Shown one piece after another: positions 1 through 9,082 of a stretch of 64,000 nt of DNA. Below the pieces are notes generated by a model that saw only the letters and a program-made list of their open reading frames with translations, was not told the DNA's origin and did not search any database. Every line of letters begins with the position of its first letter. Position 1 is the stretch's first letter. The stretch is taken from NCBI RefSeq assembly GCF_022846435.1, contig NZ_AP025627.1:3382001-3446000 (forward strand), read 5' to 3'. This stretch comes from Parageobacillus sp. KH3-4 (lineage in GTDB: Bacteria > Bacillota > Bacilli > Bacillales > Anoxybacillaceae). The translations under genes and the position numbers were made by a program.

Positions 1-638
1 GTAAATGGTTTTTGGCGCTAAAACAAAAATACCCGCAATTAGAACAAGGTTCTTGGCAAAAAGCATTTATGACGCTTCTCATCATCACCGGCTTTTTTGA
101 AGCGTTCTCGGCCGGAATGAACAACGTCGCCAACGCAGTCGGCCCGCTCGTCGGCGCCGGATTCATTTCTGTTTCACACGCGACCGTTTTCGGGGGACTG
201 TTCGTTGCTCTTGGCGCAGTTTTGCTTGGAAAACGTGTATTAGAAACAAATGGGAAGAAAATCACGAACTTTTCTCCGTTTGAAGGCAGCGCCATTTCCG
301 GAACTGGAGCGATTCTCGTCATTATTTCATCGATTTTTGGATTGCCGGTTCCGTTAACGCAAATTACAACATCGGCGATCATCGGCATCGGCACCGCAAA
401 AAGCGGTTTTTATATCTGGCAAAAACGAATTGTTATCCAACTTTTGAAAGTTTGGTTCGTATCGCCGATTTTTTCGCTCGTCATTTCTTATAGTCTTGTC
501 AAGTTGCTTCTTGACAGTGATCTTTATACAATTATAGCTATTCTCAGCGTTTGTCTTGCCACCCTTGGCATCATCAGCCTGAAAAAAACAATCGCCGAAG
601 AAAAGCGATCATTGCACGAAAACGGCGGTGGCATTTAA
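1..638 (+). CDS. cysP: PiT-family anion permease (probable sulfate permease CysP), 3' part
   Basis: The gene is open from the first full codon (position 3), so its start lies outside the window and about 211 C-terminal residues are visible. It shows the PiT family repeat with GMNNVANAVGPLVGAG, several hydrophobic helices and the second-half motif around PVPLTQITTSAIIGIG. PiT proteins carry phosphate or, in Bacillus CysP, sulfate across the membrane. The gene sits 52 bases before sat in a sulfate assimilation cluster, which makes sulfate the likely substrate; that assignment is from context. The family is usually about 330-350 residues, so roughly 130 are missing upstream. Confidence 0.85.
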   Translation, partial: KWFLALKQKYPQLEQGSWQKAFMTLLIITGFFEAFSAGMNNVANAVGPLVGAGFISVSHATVFGGLFVALGAVLLGKRVLETNGKKITNFSPFEGSAISGTGAILVIISSIFGLPVPLTQITTSAIIGIGTAKSGFYIWQKRIVIQLLKVWFVSPIFSLVISYSLVKLLLDSDLYTIIAILSVCLATLGIISLKKTIAEEKRSLHENGGGI

Positions 639-690
639 TGATAAATCATAGTTTTCCCATATGAATATTGCTTCCAGGAGGTTATGAATC

Positions 691-1848
691 ATGAGCTTAA
701 GCATTCCACACGGAGGAACATTAATCAATCGCTGGAATCCGGATTATCCATTGGATGGACTGACAAAAGAAATCGAGCTGACGAACGCCGAGTTAAGCGA
801 TTTAGAATTGATCGGCACAGGAGCTTACAGCCCGCTTACTGGATTTTTGACAAAAAATGATTATGACTCTGTCGTTGAAGCGATGCGTTTATCCAACGGT
901 ACGGTATGGAGTATTCCAATTACTCTCGCCGTCACGGAAGAAAAAGCAAAAGAGCTTTCCGTCGGCGAAACGGCAAAGCTTGTTCACAACGGAGAAGTAT
1001 ATGGAGTGATTGAAATTCAAGAAATCTATCAACCTGATAAAACAAAAGAAGCCGTTCTCGTTTATAAAACAGACGAACTGGCTCACCCCGGCGTACGGAA
1101 ACTGTTTGAAAAACCTAACGTCTACGTGGGCGGACCAATTACATTAGTGAAACGCACCGATAAAGGGCGCTTCGCTCCATTCTATTTCGATCCAGCCGAA
1201 ACACGCCGCCGTTTTTCTGAACTTGGCTGGAAAACCGTTGTCGGTTTCCAAACGAGAAACCCGATTCACCGCGCCCATGAATATATTCAAAAATGCGCGC
1301 TCGAAACCGTTGATGGGCTATTTTTAAATCCGCTCGTCGGCGAAACGAAAGCGGACGATATTCCAGCGGACATTCGTATGGAAAGCTATCAAGTATTGCT
1401 AGAAAACTATTATCCGAAGGACCGTGTTTTTTTAGGCGTGTTCCAAGCAGCGATGCGCTACGCCGGACCGCGGGAAGCGATTTTCCATGCGATGGTGCGC
1501 AAAAACTTCGGCTGCACCCACTTCATCGTCGGGCGCGATCATGCCGGTGTCGGCAACTATTACGGCACATATGATGCGCAAAAAATCTTTTTGAATTTCA
1601 CTCCTGAAGAACTTGGCATTACACCGCTGTTTTTCGAACATAGCTTTTATTGCACGAAATGCGAAGGCATGGCTTCGACGAAAACGTGTCCGCATGATTC
1701 GAAATATCATGTTGTATTATCCGGCACAAAAGTACGGGAAATGTTGCGCAACGGACAAGTGCCGCCAAGCACGTTCAGCCGTCCGGAAGTAGCCGCGGTA
1801 TTGATTAAAGGATTACAGCAGCGCGAAGCTGTATCCCAATCCACATGA
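691..1848 (+). CDS. sat: sulfate adenylyltransferase (ATP sulfurylase)
   Basis: Makes adenosine 5'-phosphosulfate and pyrophosphate from ATP and sulfate, the first step of assimilatory sulfate reduction in the cytosol. The 385-residue protein has the nucleotide-binding [13 protein letters not shown] motif and [12 protein letters not shown], both diagnostic for bacterial Sat, plus a C-terminal C-x2-C...C cluster ([13 protein letters not shown]). The start follows a CAGGAGG ribosome site at about 676-682. The stop is 17 bases before the cysC start, so the genes are probably co-transcribed and share the pathway. Confidence 0.96.
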   Translation: MSLSIPHGGTLINRWNPDYPLDGLTKEIELTNAELSDLELIGTGAYSPLTGFLTKNDYDSVVEAMRLSNGTVWSIPITLAVTEEKAKELSVGETAKLVHNGEVYGVIEIQEIYQPDKTKEAVLVYKTDELAHPGVRKLFEKPNVYVGGPITLVKRTDKGRFAPFYFDPAETRRRFSELGWKTVVGFQTRNPIHRAHEYIQKCALETVDGLFLNPLVGETKADDIPADIRMESYQVLLENYYPKDRVFLGVFQAAMRYAGPREAIFHAMVRKNFGCTHFIVGRDHAGVGNYYGTYDAQKIFLNFTPEELGITPLFFEHSFYCTKCEGMASTKTCPHDSKYHVVLSGTKVREMLRNGQVPPSTFSRPEVAAVLIKGLQQREAVSQST

Positions 1849-1865
1849 TAAAAGGAGGAACGAGA

Positions 1866-2471
1866 TTGAGCACGAACATCGTCTGGCATCAAGCTTCGGT
1901 CACAAAAGAGGACCGCCGCAAACGAAACGGTCATCATAGCTGCATATTATGGTTTACCGGGCTTTCCGGCTCCGGTAAATCGACGGTCGCAAACGCCGTA
2001 TCGAAAAAGCTATTTGACCTTGGCGTTCAAAACTATGTATTAGACGGAGACAACATCCGCCATGGTCTCAATAAGGATCTCGGCTTTTCCGCCGAAGACC
2101 GCACCGAAAATATTCGCCGCATCGGCGAAGTCGCCAAGCTGTTTGTCGACAGCGGCCAATTCGTCCTAACGGCATTTATTTCTCCTTTCGCACAAGATCG
2201 CGAACTTGTGCGCAATTTAGTAGAAAAAGATGAGTTTATCGAAATTTATGTGAAATGCCCGCTAGAAGAATGTGAAAGACGCGATCCAAAAGGACTGTAT
2301 AAAAAAGCGAGAAACGGCGAAATTCGCAATTTCACCGGCATCGATTCTCCGTATGAAGCACCTGTTTCGCCGGAACTGACGATTGAAACACATCGTCACA
2401 CGATAGACGAATGTGCCAATCAAGTGATTGCTTACTTGCGCGATCGAAATTTCATAAAGGGGGAATCTTAA
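1866..2471 (+). CDS. cysC: adenylylsulfate kinase
   Basis: Phosphorylates adenosine phosphosulfate to PAPS. The 201-residue protein has the P-loop GLSGSGKST near residue 36, the [10 protein letters not shown] motif and ISPFAQDRE, all typical of APS kinase. I place the start at TTG 1866 because AAAGGAGG lies at 1851-1858 with a good 7-base spacing; a longer reading frame from ATG 1845 would overlap the sat stop and bury the ribosome site. It lies directly between sat and sulfite reductase. Length matches the family. Confidence 0.95.
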   Translation: MSTNIVWHQASVTKEDRRKRNGHHSCILWFTGLSGSGKSTVANAVSKKLFDLGVQNYVLDGDNIRHGLNKDLGFSAEDRTENIRRIGEVAKLFVDSGQFVLTAFISPFAQDRELVRNLVEKDEFIEIYVKCPLEECERRDPKGLYKKARNGEIRNFTGIDSPYEAPVSPELTIETHRHTIDECANQVIAYLRDRNFIKGES

Positions 2472-2472
2472 A

Positions 2473-4104
2473 ATGGCGTATGAAAAAGTATGGGCAAATA
2501 ATCCAAACTTAAACAAAATGGAATTAAAAAAGCTAAAAAAAGATGGGTTAAAAATTTTTGATGATATTCCTTATTATGCAAAACACGGATTCTCTTCGAT
2601 CCCGCAAGAAGAATGGGATCTTTTCAAATGGGCCGGGCTTTACTTGCAGCGCCCGAAAGAAGCCGGCTATTTTATGATGCGCGTTTGCGTTCCTTCCGGG
2701 ATTTTGAATAACGAACAGCTTGAAACGCTAGCAGGCATCGCCCGCGATTACGGGCGCGGCTTGTTTGACATTACAACCCGCCAATCTGTTCAATTCCACT
2801 GGCTGCAAATCGAACAAATTCCTGATATTTTTGATCGCCTAAAACGTGTTGGATTGTCTACCGCCGGTGCTTGCGGTGATATTACTCGCAATATTGTCGG
2901 CAACCCGCTTGCCGGCATCGATCCGGACGAATTGTTTGACACGAGAGAAATCGTTCGCGAAATATATGAGTTTTTCCAACGTAACGAAGATTTCTCCAAC
3001 TTGCCGCGCAAATACAAAATTTCGATCAGCGCAAACGTCTACAACACAGTTAATGCGGAAATCCATTGCTTGTCGTTTACGCCGGCAAAAAAAGTGATTG
3101 ATGGCAAAGAAGTGCTCGGTTTCCACGTGAAAGTCGGCGGCGGTTTATCGTCTGCTCCGTACCTTGCTCAAACGTTAGACGTGTTCGTTACGCCAGACCG
3201 CGTGAAAGACGTTGCTGTCGCTGTCACAACGATTTTCCGCGACTACGGCTATCGCGAAAAACGCCATCGCGCCCGCCTCAAATTCCTTGTCGCCGACTGG
3301 GGCATCGATAAATTTAAAGAAAAATTAATCGAGCTGACTGGTCCGCTTCCATCCAAAGGAGAAGACGTGCAAAAAGGCTGGAACCCTGGCTACTTCTACG
3401 GCGTCCATCGCCAAAAACAAGAAGGATTAAACTATATCGGCTTCAACGTTCCAGTAGGTCGCTTAAGCGCGGACGAAGTATTCGAAATCGCAAGAATCGC
3501 TCGGCAATATGGCAACGGGGAAGTTCGCTTCTGCAACTCGCAAAACTTAATTATCCCGAACATCCCAGATAAACACGTGGACGCCGTATTGCAAGAAAAA
3601 GTATTCGAGCGGATTTCCATCCGTCCAAAAACGTTCACCGGCTATGCCGTCTCTTGCACTGGCACCGAGTTTTGCAACTTGGCGCTTGTCGAAACGAAAG
3701 AACGGATGCGGCGCGTCGCTGAATATTTAGATGAACGTTTGGAACTGGACGTTCCAGTACGCATTCATATGGTCGGCTGTCCAAACTCATGCGGCCAACG
3801 GCAAATTGCCGATATCGGTCTCCAAGGCATTAAAACGAAAACAAAAGACAGAGGCATGATCGAAGCGTTTGAAATTTACGTCGGCGGCACGCTGCTTAAC
3901 GGCGGCAAATACAATCAAAATCAAAAATTAAAAGGAAAAATAGATGCGGAACAAATTTCCGAAGTGCTTTTGCATCTATTAACCTATTTCAAAGAAACAA
4001 AATTGCCGGGTGAAACGTTCTTAGCTTATTTGGACCGCGTCGGAATAGAGGCGCTGCAAGCAGAGCTAGACCGCATTTTGGCGCAAGTCAGCACGGTGGC
4101 ATAA
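2473..4104 (+). CDS. ferredoxin-type nitrite/sulfite reductase (siroheme, 4Fe-4S)
   Basis: Single-chain 543-residue reductase that should carry out the six-electron reduction of sulfite to sulfide. The coupled siroheme and 4Fe-4S cluster ligands are visible as SCTGTEFC near residue 395 and GCPNSCGQ near residue 436. It has the duplicated N-terminal half typical of the NirA/Sir family. Sulfite rather than nitrite is inferred from its place between cysC and the siroheme synthesis genes; no CysJ-type flavoprotein lies in the window, so ferredoxin is the likely donor. The start has AAAGGGGG upstream and is one base after the cysC stop. Confidence 0.88.
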   Translation: MAYEKVWANNPNLNKMELKKLKKDGLKIFDDIPYYAKHGFSSIPQEEWDLFKWAGLYLQRPKEAGYFMMRVCVPSGILNNEQLETLAGIARDYGRGLFDITTRQSVQFHWLQIEQIPDIFDRLKRVGLSTAGACGDITRNIVGNPLAGIDPDELFDTREIVREIYEFFQRNEDFSNLPRKYKISISANVYNTVNAEIHCLSFTPAKKVIDGKEVLGFHVKVGGGLSSAPYLAQTLDVFVTPDRVKDVAVAVTTIFRDYGYREKRHRARLKFLVADWGIDKFKEKLIELTGPLPSKGEDVQKGWNPGYFYGVHRQKQEGLNYIGFNVPVGRLSADEVFEIARIARQYGNGEVRFCNSQNLIIPNIPDKHVDAVLQEKVFERISIRPKTFTGYAVSCTGTEFCNLALVETKERMRRVAEYLDERLELDVPVRIHMVGCPNSCGQRQIADIGLQGIKTKTKDRGMIEAFEIYVGGTLLNGGKYNQNQKLKGKIDAEQISEVLLHLLTYFKETKLPGETFLAYLDRVGIEALQAELDRILAQVSTVA

Positions 4105-4116
4105 AAGGTGGCAGCA

Positions 4117-4338
4117 ATGTTTCTGTACCGGTTTGAAGTAACAACAAAAACGGAAATCATTTATGTCGTCATTGCCGCCAACGATGATGAACAAGCATTT
4201 CGCCTCGTCGAAGTGGAATTGGAAAAACATTTTTTTAAAGTTCCCGATTATACGGATATCTCACTGCACGAAAAAAAACCGATTCGTCGCGGCGGCGGGT
4301 TCGTCGTATGCAGCGAACCCCGTCGCTCTTCTTCATAA
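4117..4338 (+). CDS. DUF3906 family small protein
   Basis: A 73-residue protein of unknown function with the look of DUF3906: a beta-alpha-beta pattern (LYRFEVTTKTEIIYVVIAAND) followed by a basic tail. The start at ATG 4117 follows AAAGGTGG; a GTG at 4108 is in frame but lies within the ribosome site. It sits between sulfite reductase and sumT, and sumT probably begins just after it, so a role connected with siroheme or sulfite reductase is possible but is only inferred from position. Confidence 0.7.
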   Translation: MFLYRFEVTTKTEIIYVVIAANDDEQAFRLVEVELEKHFFKVPDYTDISLHEKKPIRRGGGFVVCSEPRRSSS

Positions 4339-4358
4339 AAACACGAGAAAGGGCTGAA

Positions 4359-5144
4359 ATGAAGATGGGAAAAGTATACCTAGTTGGGGCTGGTCCCGGC
4401 GATCCCGAATTGATCACCGTAAAAGGCCTTAAATGCATCCAGCAGGCAGATGTCATTTTATACGACCGCCTCATTAACGAAGAGCTGCTGTCTTATGCCA
4501 AAAAAGATGCGGAACTCATCTTTTGCGGCAAATTGCCGGGCTACCACACTATGCAGCAAGAGACCATTAACCATTTTCTCGTTCGGCACGCCAAAAAAGG
4601 AAAAACGGTCGTTCGTTTGAAAGGCGGAGACCCGTTCGTATTCGGCAGAGGCGGTGAGGAAGCAGAAGCGCTCGTCAAGCATGGAATCGAATTTGAAATC
4701 GTTCCTGGCATCACTTCAGGAATCGCCGCTGCTGCTTACGCCGGTATTCCCGTCACCCATCGAGATTTCAGCTCTAGCGTCGCCTTCATCACTGGTCATA
4801 AACGCGAAGGAAGCAAGGAAGATTTGAAATGGGAAAGCCTTGCGAAAGGAATCGATACGTTAGCGATCTATATGGGCATCAGCAATCTCTCATATATTCG
4901 CAATCAGCTCATTAAGTATGGGAAATCTCCTTCAACACCTGTTGCTGTCATCCAATGGGGAACGACCGCGGAACAACGGACGGTAACAGCTACTTTGGCG
5001 ACCGTTACCGACGTCGTGGCGAAAGAAAAAGTCGAAAATCCGAGCATGATCATCATCGGGGATGTCGTAAAACTGCGCGCAAACATTCAATGGTTTGAAC
5101 AGCTGCTTGCCAAACAAAATGCCGTCGCCAATACAGCGTTATAA
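4359..5144 (+). CDS. sumT: uroporphyrinogen-III C-methyltransferase
   Basis: Adds two methyl groups from S-adenosylmethionine to uroporphyrinogen III to give precorrin-2, the first step of siroheme synthesis. The protein shows VGAGPGDPEL at the N-terminus, the RLKGGDPFVFGRGGEEAE motif and PGITSGIAAAAYAGIP, all diagnostic of the tetrapyrrole methylase family. The chosen ATG 4359 follows GAAAGGG; ATG 4365 is an alternative giving two residues less. An upstream ATG at 4308 lies within the DUF3906 gene and lacks a ribosome site. It supplies siroheme for the sulfite reductase upstream. The gene is often annotated cobA in relatives. Confidence 0.94.
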   Translation: MKMGKVYLVGAGPGDPELITVKGLKCIQQADVILYDRLINEELLSYAKKDAELIFCGKLPGYHTMQQETINHFLVRHAKKGKTVVRLKGGDPFVFGRGGEEAEALVKHGIEFEIVPGITSGIAAAAYAGIPVTHRDFSSSVAFITGHKREGSKEDLKWESLAKGIDTLAIYMGISNLSYIRNQLIKYGKSPSTPVAVIQWGTTAEQRTVTATLATVTDVVAKEKVENPSMIIIGDVVKLRANIQWFEQLLAKQNAVANTAL

Positions 5145-5155
5145 CGAGGTGGAAC

Positions 5156-5902
5156 ATGCAAGCGATATTGTACGTCTGTCACGGCAGCCGTGTCGCAAAA
5201 GCTCGCGCGGAAGCGACCGCCTTTGTGGAACGATGCAAGGCAAATATAAATGTTCCCATTCAAGAACTTTGTTTTATCGAACTTGCTGAGCCCGATATTG
5301 CCACTGGAATCGACATCTGTGCCCAAAAAGGCGCGACTCGCATCGTTGTTCTTCCAATTCTTCTTTTATCAGCGGGGCATGCGAAACACGACATTCCCGA
5401 AGCAATCCGGCAAGCGGCACAGCGCCATCCCCATGTAGAAATCGTGCTCGGAAAGCCGTTTGGCGTTCATCAGACGATGATTGACATTGTTGCAGATCGG
5501 ATCAAAGAACGGGCGGTTCCGTTGGATCATGAATCGATGATTCTTCTCATCGGACGCGGAAGCAGCGATCCTGATACGAAACGCGATATTGCCGCGATCG
5601 CCAGGCTGCTTCAAGAAAATATAAATGTTCCGCGCGTCGATACATGCTTTTTAGCCGCTATCCGTCCAACATTGGAAGAGGGCTTATATGAAGCGAACCG
5701 TTCTGCTTATAAAAAAATTTTCGTCGTTCCTTATTTATTATTTACTGGCATATTAATGAAAACGGTCGAAAAAAAGCTGCGCTCCCTTTCTTCAACAAAT
5801 AAACAATGGATTTTATGTGATTATTTAGGATATCACCCTCTTTTGGAAACAGTCGTGAAAGAAAAAGTGAATCAACTGCTGCTTGTCAATGAGGGAGTCT
5901 GA
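5156..5902 (+). CDS. sirB: sirohydrochlorin ferrochelatase (CbiX/SirB family)
   Basis: Inserts ferrous iron into sirohydrochlorin to give siroheme. The 248-residue protein is a tandem of two CbiX folds: the first opens with YVCHGSR and has FIELAEPDI, the expected catalytic His and Glu; the second opens with LIGRGSSDPD and lacks the His, as usual for two-domain SirB. Start follows AGGTGG. With sumT upstream it covers steps one and three of siroheme synthesis; the middle step, sirC, lies apart at 9.6 kb on the other strand. Confidence 0.92.
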   Translation: MQAILYVCHGSRVAKARAEATAFVERCKANINVPIQELCFIELAEPDIATGIDICAQKGATRIVVLPILLLSAGHAKHDIPEAIRQAAQRHPHVEIVLGKPFGVHQTMIDIVADRIKERAVPLDHESMILLIGRGSSDPDTKRDIAAIARLLQENINVPRVDTCFLAAIRPTLEEGLYEANRSAYKKIFVVPYLLFTGILMKTVEKKLRSLSSTNKQWILCDYLGYHPLLETVVKEKVNQLLLVNEGV

Positions 5903-5918
5903 CATAGCAGACTTCCTC
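5891..5918 (+). terminator. hairpin at end of sulfate/siroheme operon
   Basis: An 11-base inverted repeat, GAGGGAGTCTG and CAGACTTCCTC with one mismatch, spans the sirB stop codon. The bases after it are only partly T-rich (GTTGTCTATC), so termination strength is uncertain. Confidence 0.5.
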
Positions 5919-6104
5919 GTTGTCTATCACGTGTCCTTCATATCATTAGATCTCTATCTTTCCCCGTTATCACAAAAAATTCAGCAACACCTGCACGTTC
6001 ATGCTGAAAATCCCCCATTCACGCTATCTTATATTCCGTATATGCAAAAATGCCTCTGCTATTGTATGATGAAAGTAGAAAAAAGATGGCGAGGGGCGGA
6101 TGAT

Positions 6105-6377
6105 ATGAAACGGTTTCATCTAGTGATCCACGGGCGTGTTCAAGGTGTGGGATTCCGATATTTTACCCAACGCGAAGCGCTAAAACGGCAATTGACTGGT
6201 TGGGTCAGAAACAATGACGACGGGACAGTGGAACTTGAAATACAAGGAAACGAAGAAGCAATACGATTATTTATTGATACAATCCGTGAAGGAACGTTGT
6301 TTGCGAAAGTAACCGATGTCTCTGCATGGGAAATTCCATGCATTCATAACGAAAAACAATTTCGCATTATGTACTGA
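6105..6377 (+). CDS. acyP: acylphosphatase
   Basis: A 90-residue acylphosphatase, which hydrolyses acyl phosphates. It carries the signature GRVQGVGFRYF with the catalytic Arg and the GWVRNNDDGTVEL strand with the catalytic Asn. The open frame extends upstream to 5883, but the start at ATG 6105 is preceded by GAGGGGCGGA and gives the exact family length, so the extension is rejected. It stands alone between a terminator-like hairpin and a convergent gene. Confidence 0.93.
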   Translation: MKRFHLVIHGRVQGVGFRYFTQREALKRQLTGWVRNNDDGTVELEIQGNEEAIRLFIDTIREGTLFAKVTDVSAWEIPCIHNEKQFRIMY

Positions 6378-6398
6378 GGGGCTACCATACATAGCCCC
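6378..6398. terminator. bidirectional terminator
   Basis: Perfect 7-base stem GGGGCTA/TAGCCCC with a 7-base loop, in the 23 bases between the convergent acyP and arginase-family genes. No long T-run on either side, so strength is uncertain. Confidence 0.5.
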
Positions 6399-6400
6399 TA

Positions 6401-7174
6401 TCATTGCACAAGAAGCGGGTGTGTAGATGTATAGTGTAAACACGTTTCCACAATGCACCGATTTGCATGTTCGTTTTTTCGATTGGCTTCGCGGCAAACC
6501 GGGTTGAATACATCGATGGAAGCTTGCGGATATTCGCCACATACATCGACGCCTGCTACTTTTTTATAAAGCAATAAATGCCGCAGACAAGAAAGCAAAA
6601 ATGAAAGCGGCATCGTCCCTTGATCCCAGTTCGTCACCGCATCATCGCGGCAAAGTACGTCTTTATCAATGCTAATATATACACAATGAGTAGGAATCAT
6701 GGAAAAAAGCATATTAGGAGAAATATCATAATGATCGCTTGGAAAGATGGTAACGTTAGGAGATAAACGAAGATGTTGCTGCGAAGATGTTGGACCGATA
6801 ATGACTGCCTTTTTTAAATAAGGGTGCTTTAGCGCATATGACACCCATGAACCGCAAGAAATAACTGGATCATCTCCAGTTCCAACATCAGTATGATGGT
6901 CAAATAAAACGAGCGTAAAAGGTTCCTTTATTTCTTGAATAAGCAAGTAAGAAACATAGTGATAGTTTCCGTTTCCAATTAACACCGCTCCCTTTTGTTT
7001 ACGAAGGCGTATACGTCTCTCAATCTCACGCAATGATTCTTGCTCGCAATACAAATTTGTATGGGACAAATCCGTAAAATCGATCCATTCATGCGGAAAA
7101 TGAAAAAGCTGCTTTTGCGAAGCATACGTATGATCAAAGTTTAAAAACGTTATACCATTTCCTTGAAAACTCAT
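6401..7174 (-). CDS. arginase/ureohydrolase-family protein
   Basis: A 257-residue member of the ureohydrolase superfamily, whose members use two Mn ions to hydrolyse amidino or related C-N bonds. Metal-ligand motifs are visible: LVLFDHHTD (D-x-H-x-D) near residue 84, SIDKDVL (D-x-D) near 174, and an upstream His in IGNGNYHY near 54. It is shorter than arginase (about 300) and diverged, so the substrate is unknown. Start at 7174 follows GAGGTG with 6-base spacing; the frame extends ten codons upstream without a better site. It is divergent from yojF. Confidence 0.7.
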   Translation of the reverse strand: MSFQGNGITFLNFDHTYASQKQLFHFPHEWIDFTDLSHTNLYCEQESLREIERRIRLRKQKGAVLIGNGNYHYVSYLLIQEIKEPFTLVLFDHHTDVGTGDDPVISCGSWVSYALKHPYLKKAVIIGPTSSQQHLRLSPNVTIFPSDHYDISPNMLFSMIPTHCVYISIDKDVLCRDDAVTNWDQGTMPLSFLLSCLRHLLLYKKVAGVDVCGEYPQASIDVFNPVCREANRKNEHANRCIVETCLHYTSTHPLLVQ

Positions 7175-7337
7175 CAATAACACCTCTTTTTCATTTTGGT
7201 GCAAATTTCAACTTGATGAGTCTCAGATGTCTTCCTGCTTTTTTATTATAATCTAAAATTTCGGTAAACGAAATATTTCCGCTTTTTTGCTTGTTTCATG
7301 TAAAATAGTAGAAAACGAATGAGCAGGGGGGATTCGC

Positions 7338-7682
7338 TTGCAGCCGATCGATATTTGCGAAGTGCAAGCAGCGTTAAACCGCTTTGCCAATCAAGATGTA
7401 TATATTCATCTAGAAACGACAAATGGAGCATACGCTTCCCATCATAACGAAGGATTTTTTTCTGCTGGGGCTTATATTCGTAACGGCCTCATTCGTTTCA
7501 ACCGCGGAAAGATCACCGGAAACAGACCGTATCGCGTCGGCTTAAAACTTGATTTCGGCTGGGTGTACGCGGAAGGGCTAACAGACTGGGAAATGACAGA
7601 AAAAGGGCAATTGCTATTGGCCGGACACGATAATGAAGGAAGGCTGGCCGTTGCGCTTCAATTAAGCCACGAGCCATTTTAA
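7338..7682 (+). CDS. yojF: YojF family protein (DUF1806)
   Basis: A 114-residue protein matching the YojF/DUF1806 family by its overall sequence (beta-rich, FFSAGAYIRNG, FGWVYAEGLTDWE) and by its place 16 bases before bshB2, the same pairing as yojF-yojG in Bacillus. The biochemical role is not known; partnership with bacillithiol synthesis is inferred from the conserved neighbourhood. Starts at TTG 7338 after AGGGGG. Confidence 0.85.
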   Translation: MQPIDICEVQAALNRFANQDVYIHLETTNGAYASHHNEGFFSAGAYIRNGLIRFNRGKITGNRPYRVGLKLDFGWVYAEGLTDWEMTEKGQLLLAGHDNEGRLAVALQLSHEPF

Positions 7683-7698
7683 TAAAGGAGGATTTTTC

Positions 7699-8352
7699 AT
7701 GGAAAGGCATATATTAGTCGTATTCCCCCATCCTGATGATGAAGCATTCGGGGTGTCCGGAACGTTAGCGCAGCACGCCGAAAACGGCACACCGATCACA
7801 TACGCCTGTTTAACGCTTGGGGAAATGGGACGAAATATGGGAGTGCCGCCGTTTGCAAACCGTGAAACGCTTCCTCTCATTCGCAAAAAAGAGCTCGAAG
7901 CAGCGTGTAAAGCAATCGGCATCGACGATTTGCGCTTGCTCGGCTATCGGGATAAAACAGTAGAATTTGAGGACGAAGATTTGCTAGCCGACCGGATCGG
8001 GGAAATTGTCGCGGAAACGAATCCGTCGCTTGTCATTACTTTTTATCCCGGTTACAGCGTCCATCCGGATCACGATGCGTGCGGCGCCGCCGTTATTCGC
8101 GCCCTCAAGCGCCTCCCAAAAGACAAGCGTCCGACCGTTCACTGCGTCGCGTTTGCTAAAAACTGCGAACAAGATTTAGGAAAGCCCGATGTCATCCGCG
8201 ACGTCAGCGCGGTTATCGACAAAAAACTCGCCGCTATCCAAGCGCACCGCTCGCAAACGGAAGGATTGATGAAAGCAGCTGCCAAGCGGGGCGGCGATGC
8301 TCTAGAATGGCTGAAAATAGAGCGATTTTGGACGTATAAATGGGAGGATTAA
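7699..8352 (+). CDS. bshB2: bacillithiol biosynthesis deacetylase BshB2
   Basis: Zinc-dependent N-deacetylase of the PIG-L/LmbE family that converts GlcNAc-malate to GlcN-malate in bacillithiol synthesis. The PHPDDEAFG zinc motif is at residues 10-18 and the second His region SVHPDHDACG near 120. The 217-residue length fits BshB2 (YojG). Start follows AAAGGAGG. Co-transcription with yojF is likely; a strong terminator follows. Confidence 0.92.
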   Translation: MERHILVVFPHPDDEAFGVSGTLAQHAENGTPITYACLTLGEMGRNMGVPPFANRETLPLIRKKELEAACKAIGIDDLRLLGYRDKTVEFEDEDLLADRIGEIVAETNPSLVITFYPGYSVHPDHDACGAAVIRALKRLPKDKRPTVHCVAFAKNCEQDLGKPDVIRDVSAVIDKKLAAIQAHRSQTEGLMKAAAKRGGDALEWLKIERFWTYKWED

Positions 8353-8358
8353 AAAGAA

Positions 8359-8397
8359 AAAAGCAGGTCGGTCTTTATGGAAGCAGACCTGCTTTTA
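8359..8397 (+). terminator. rho-independent terminator after bshB2
   Basis: Perfect 11-base stem AAAAGCAGGTC/GACCTGCTTTT seven bases after the bshB2 stop, ending in a T-run. Confidence 0.85.
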
Positions 8398-8435
8398 AAA
8401 ATATACTTCTTCCCATTCCCAATTTTAATATCAGA

Positions 8436-9080
8436 TTAAAATTCACGATTTCGGTAAAACTGTAACGAAAGGAACAAGGAAATCGCCAATAATAAAATCA
8501 TCACCGCTATACGATTGCCATCGTTTCAACTTCAGAAAGATGATAAAGATAATGAATCACATTTTGCATAAATGGATAATCAGCTTGTTCAAAAAATGTT
8601 GGTGCAAGCGCAAAGGTGCCAAAGAATAAGATAAATCCCACCAACCTAGAGTGAATATATCCAACTTTAAAAAAGACCGGAAAGTAAACACTGTTAATAA
8701 AAATGATAGCACATATCGCAGCGATTATACTCTCGGGAGAAACACTGCAAAGCCGAACAGAAGGACCTACCATTTGCAATATATACGTAATCACTAGGTA
8801 ATACGTAATCGCAATGATAGCAAAAACAAATATAGAACAATATCTTGCCATTACAACAGTTCGTCGTGTTAAAGGAAAACTATTTAACAAAATATCGGCT
8901 TTGTTTCTATCATCATACGCACATGCTGATAATATTAGCATATAAGTTTACTGCAATAACACTAATAAAAAACGACTGCGCCATCTTCTTTTAGAAATGC
9001 CATCATCGCTATGATATACATTGCGGCAAATACAAGCATTTTTTAAGCAGCAATATATCTTTCAATATAAGTTGAAACAC
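8436..9080 (-). pseudogene. ABC-2 type transporter permease, frameshifted
   Basis: Remnant of a roughly 215-residue multi-helix ABC-2 permease. Reading the minus strand, the frame begins at GTG 9080 (FQLILKDILLLKK), shifts to LVFAAMYIIAMMAF, shifts again through ISVIAVNLYANI, then continues as YDDRNKADILLNSFPLTRR, a motif typical of this family, and shifts once more near 8520 to finish with ILLLAISLFLSLQFY. At least three frameshifts are needed, so the gene is dead. The longest piece without a stop is 8507..8941. It directly follows the ATPase remnant, the usual order of a small ABC exporter operon. Confidence 0.75.
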
Positions 9081-9082
9081 CG

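Noticed and set aside
5883-6104. N-terminal extension of acylphosphatase
   Set aside because: The open frame continues upstream, but a ribosome site precedes ATG 6105 and the family is about 90 residues.
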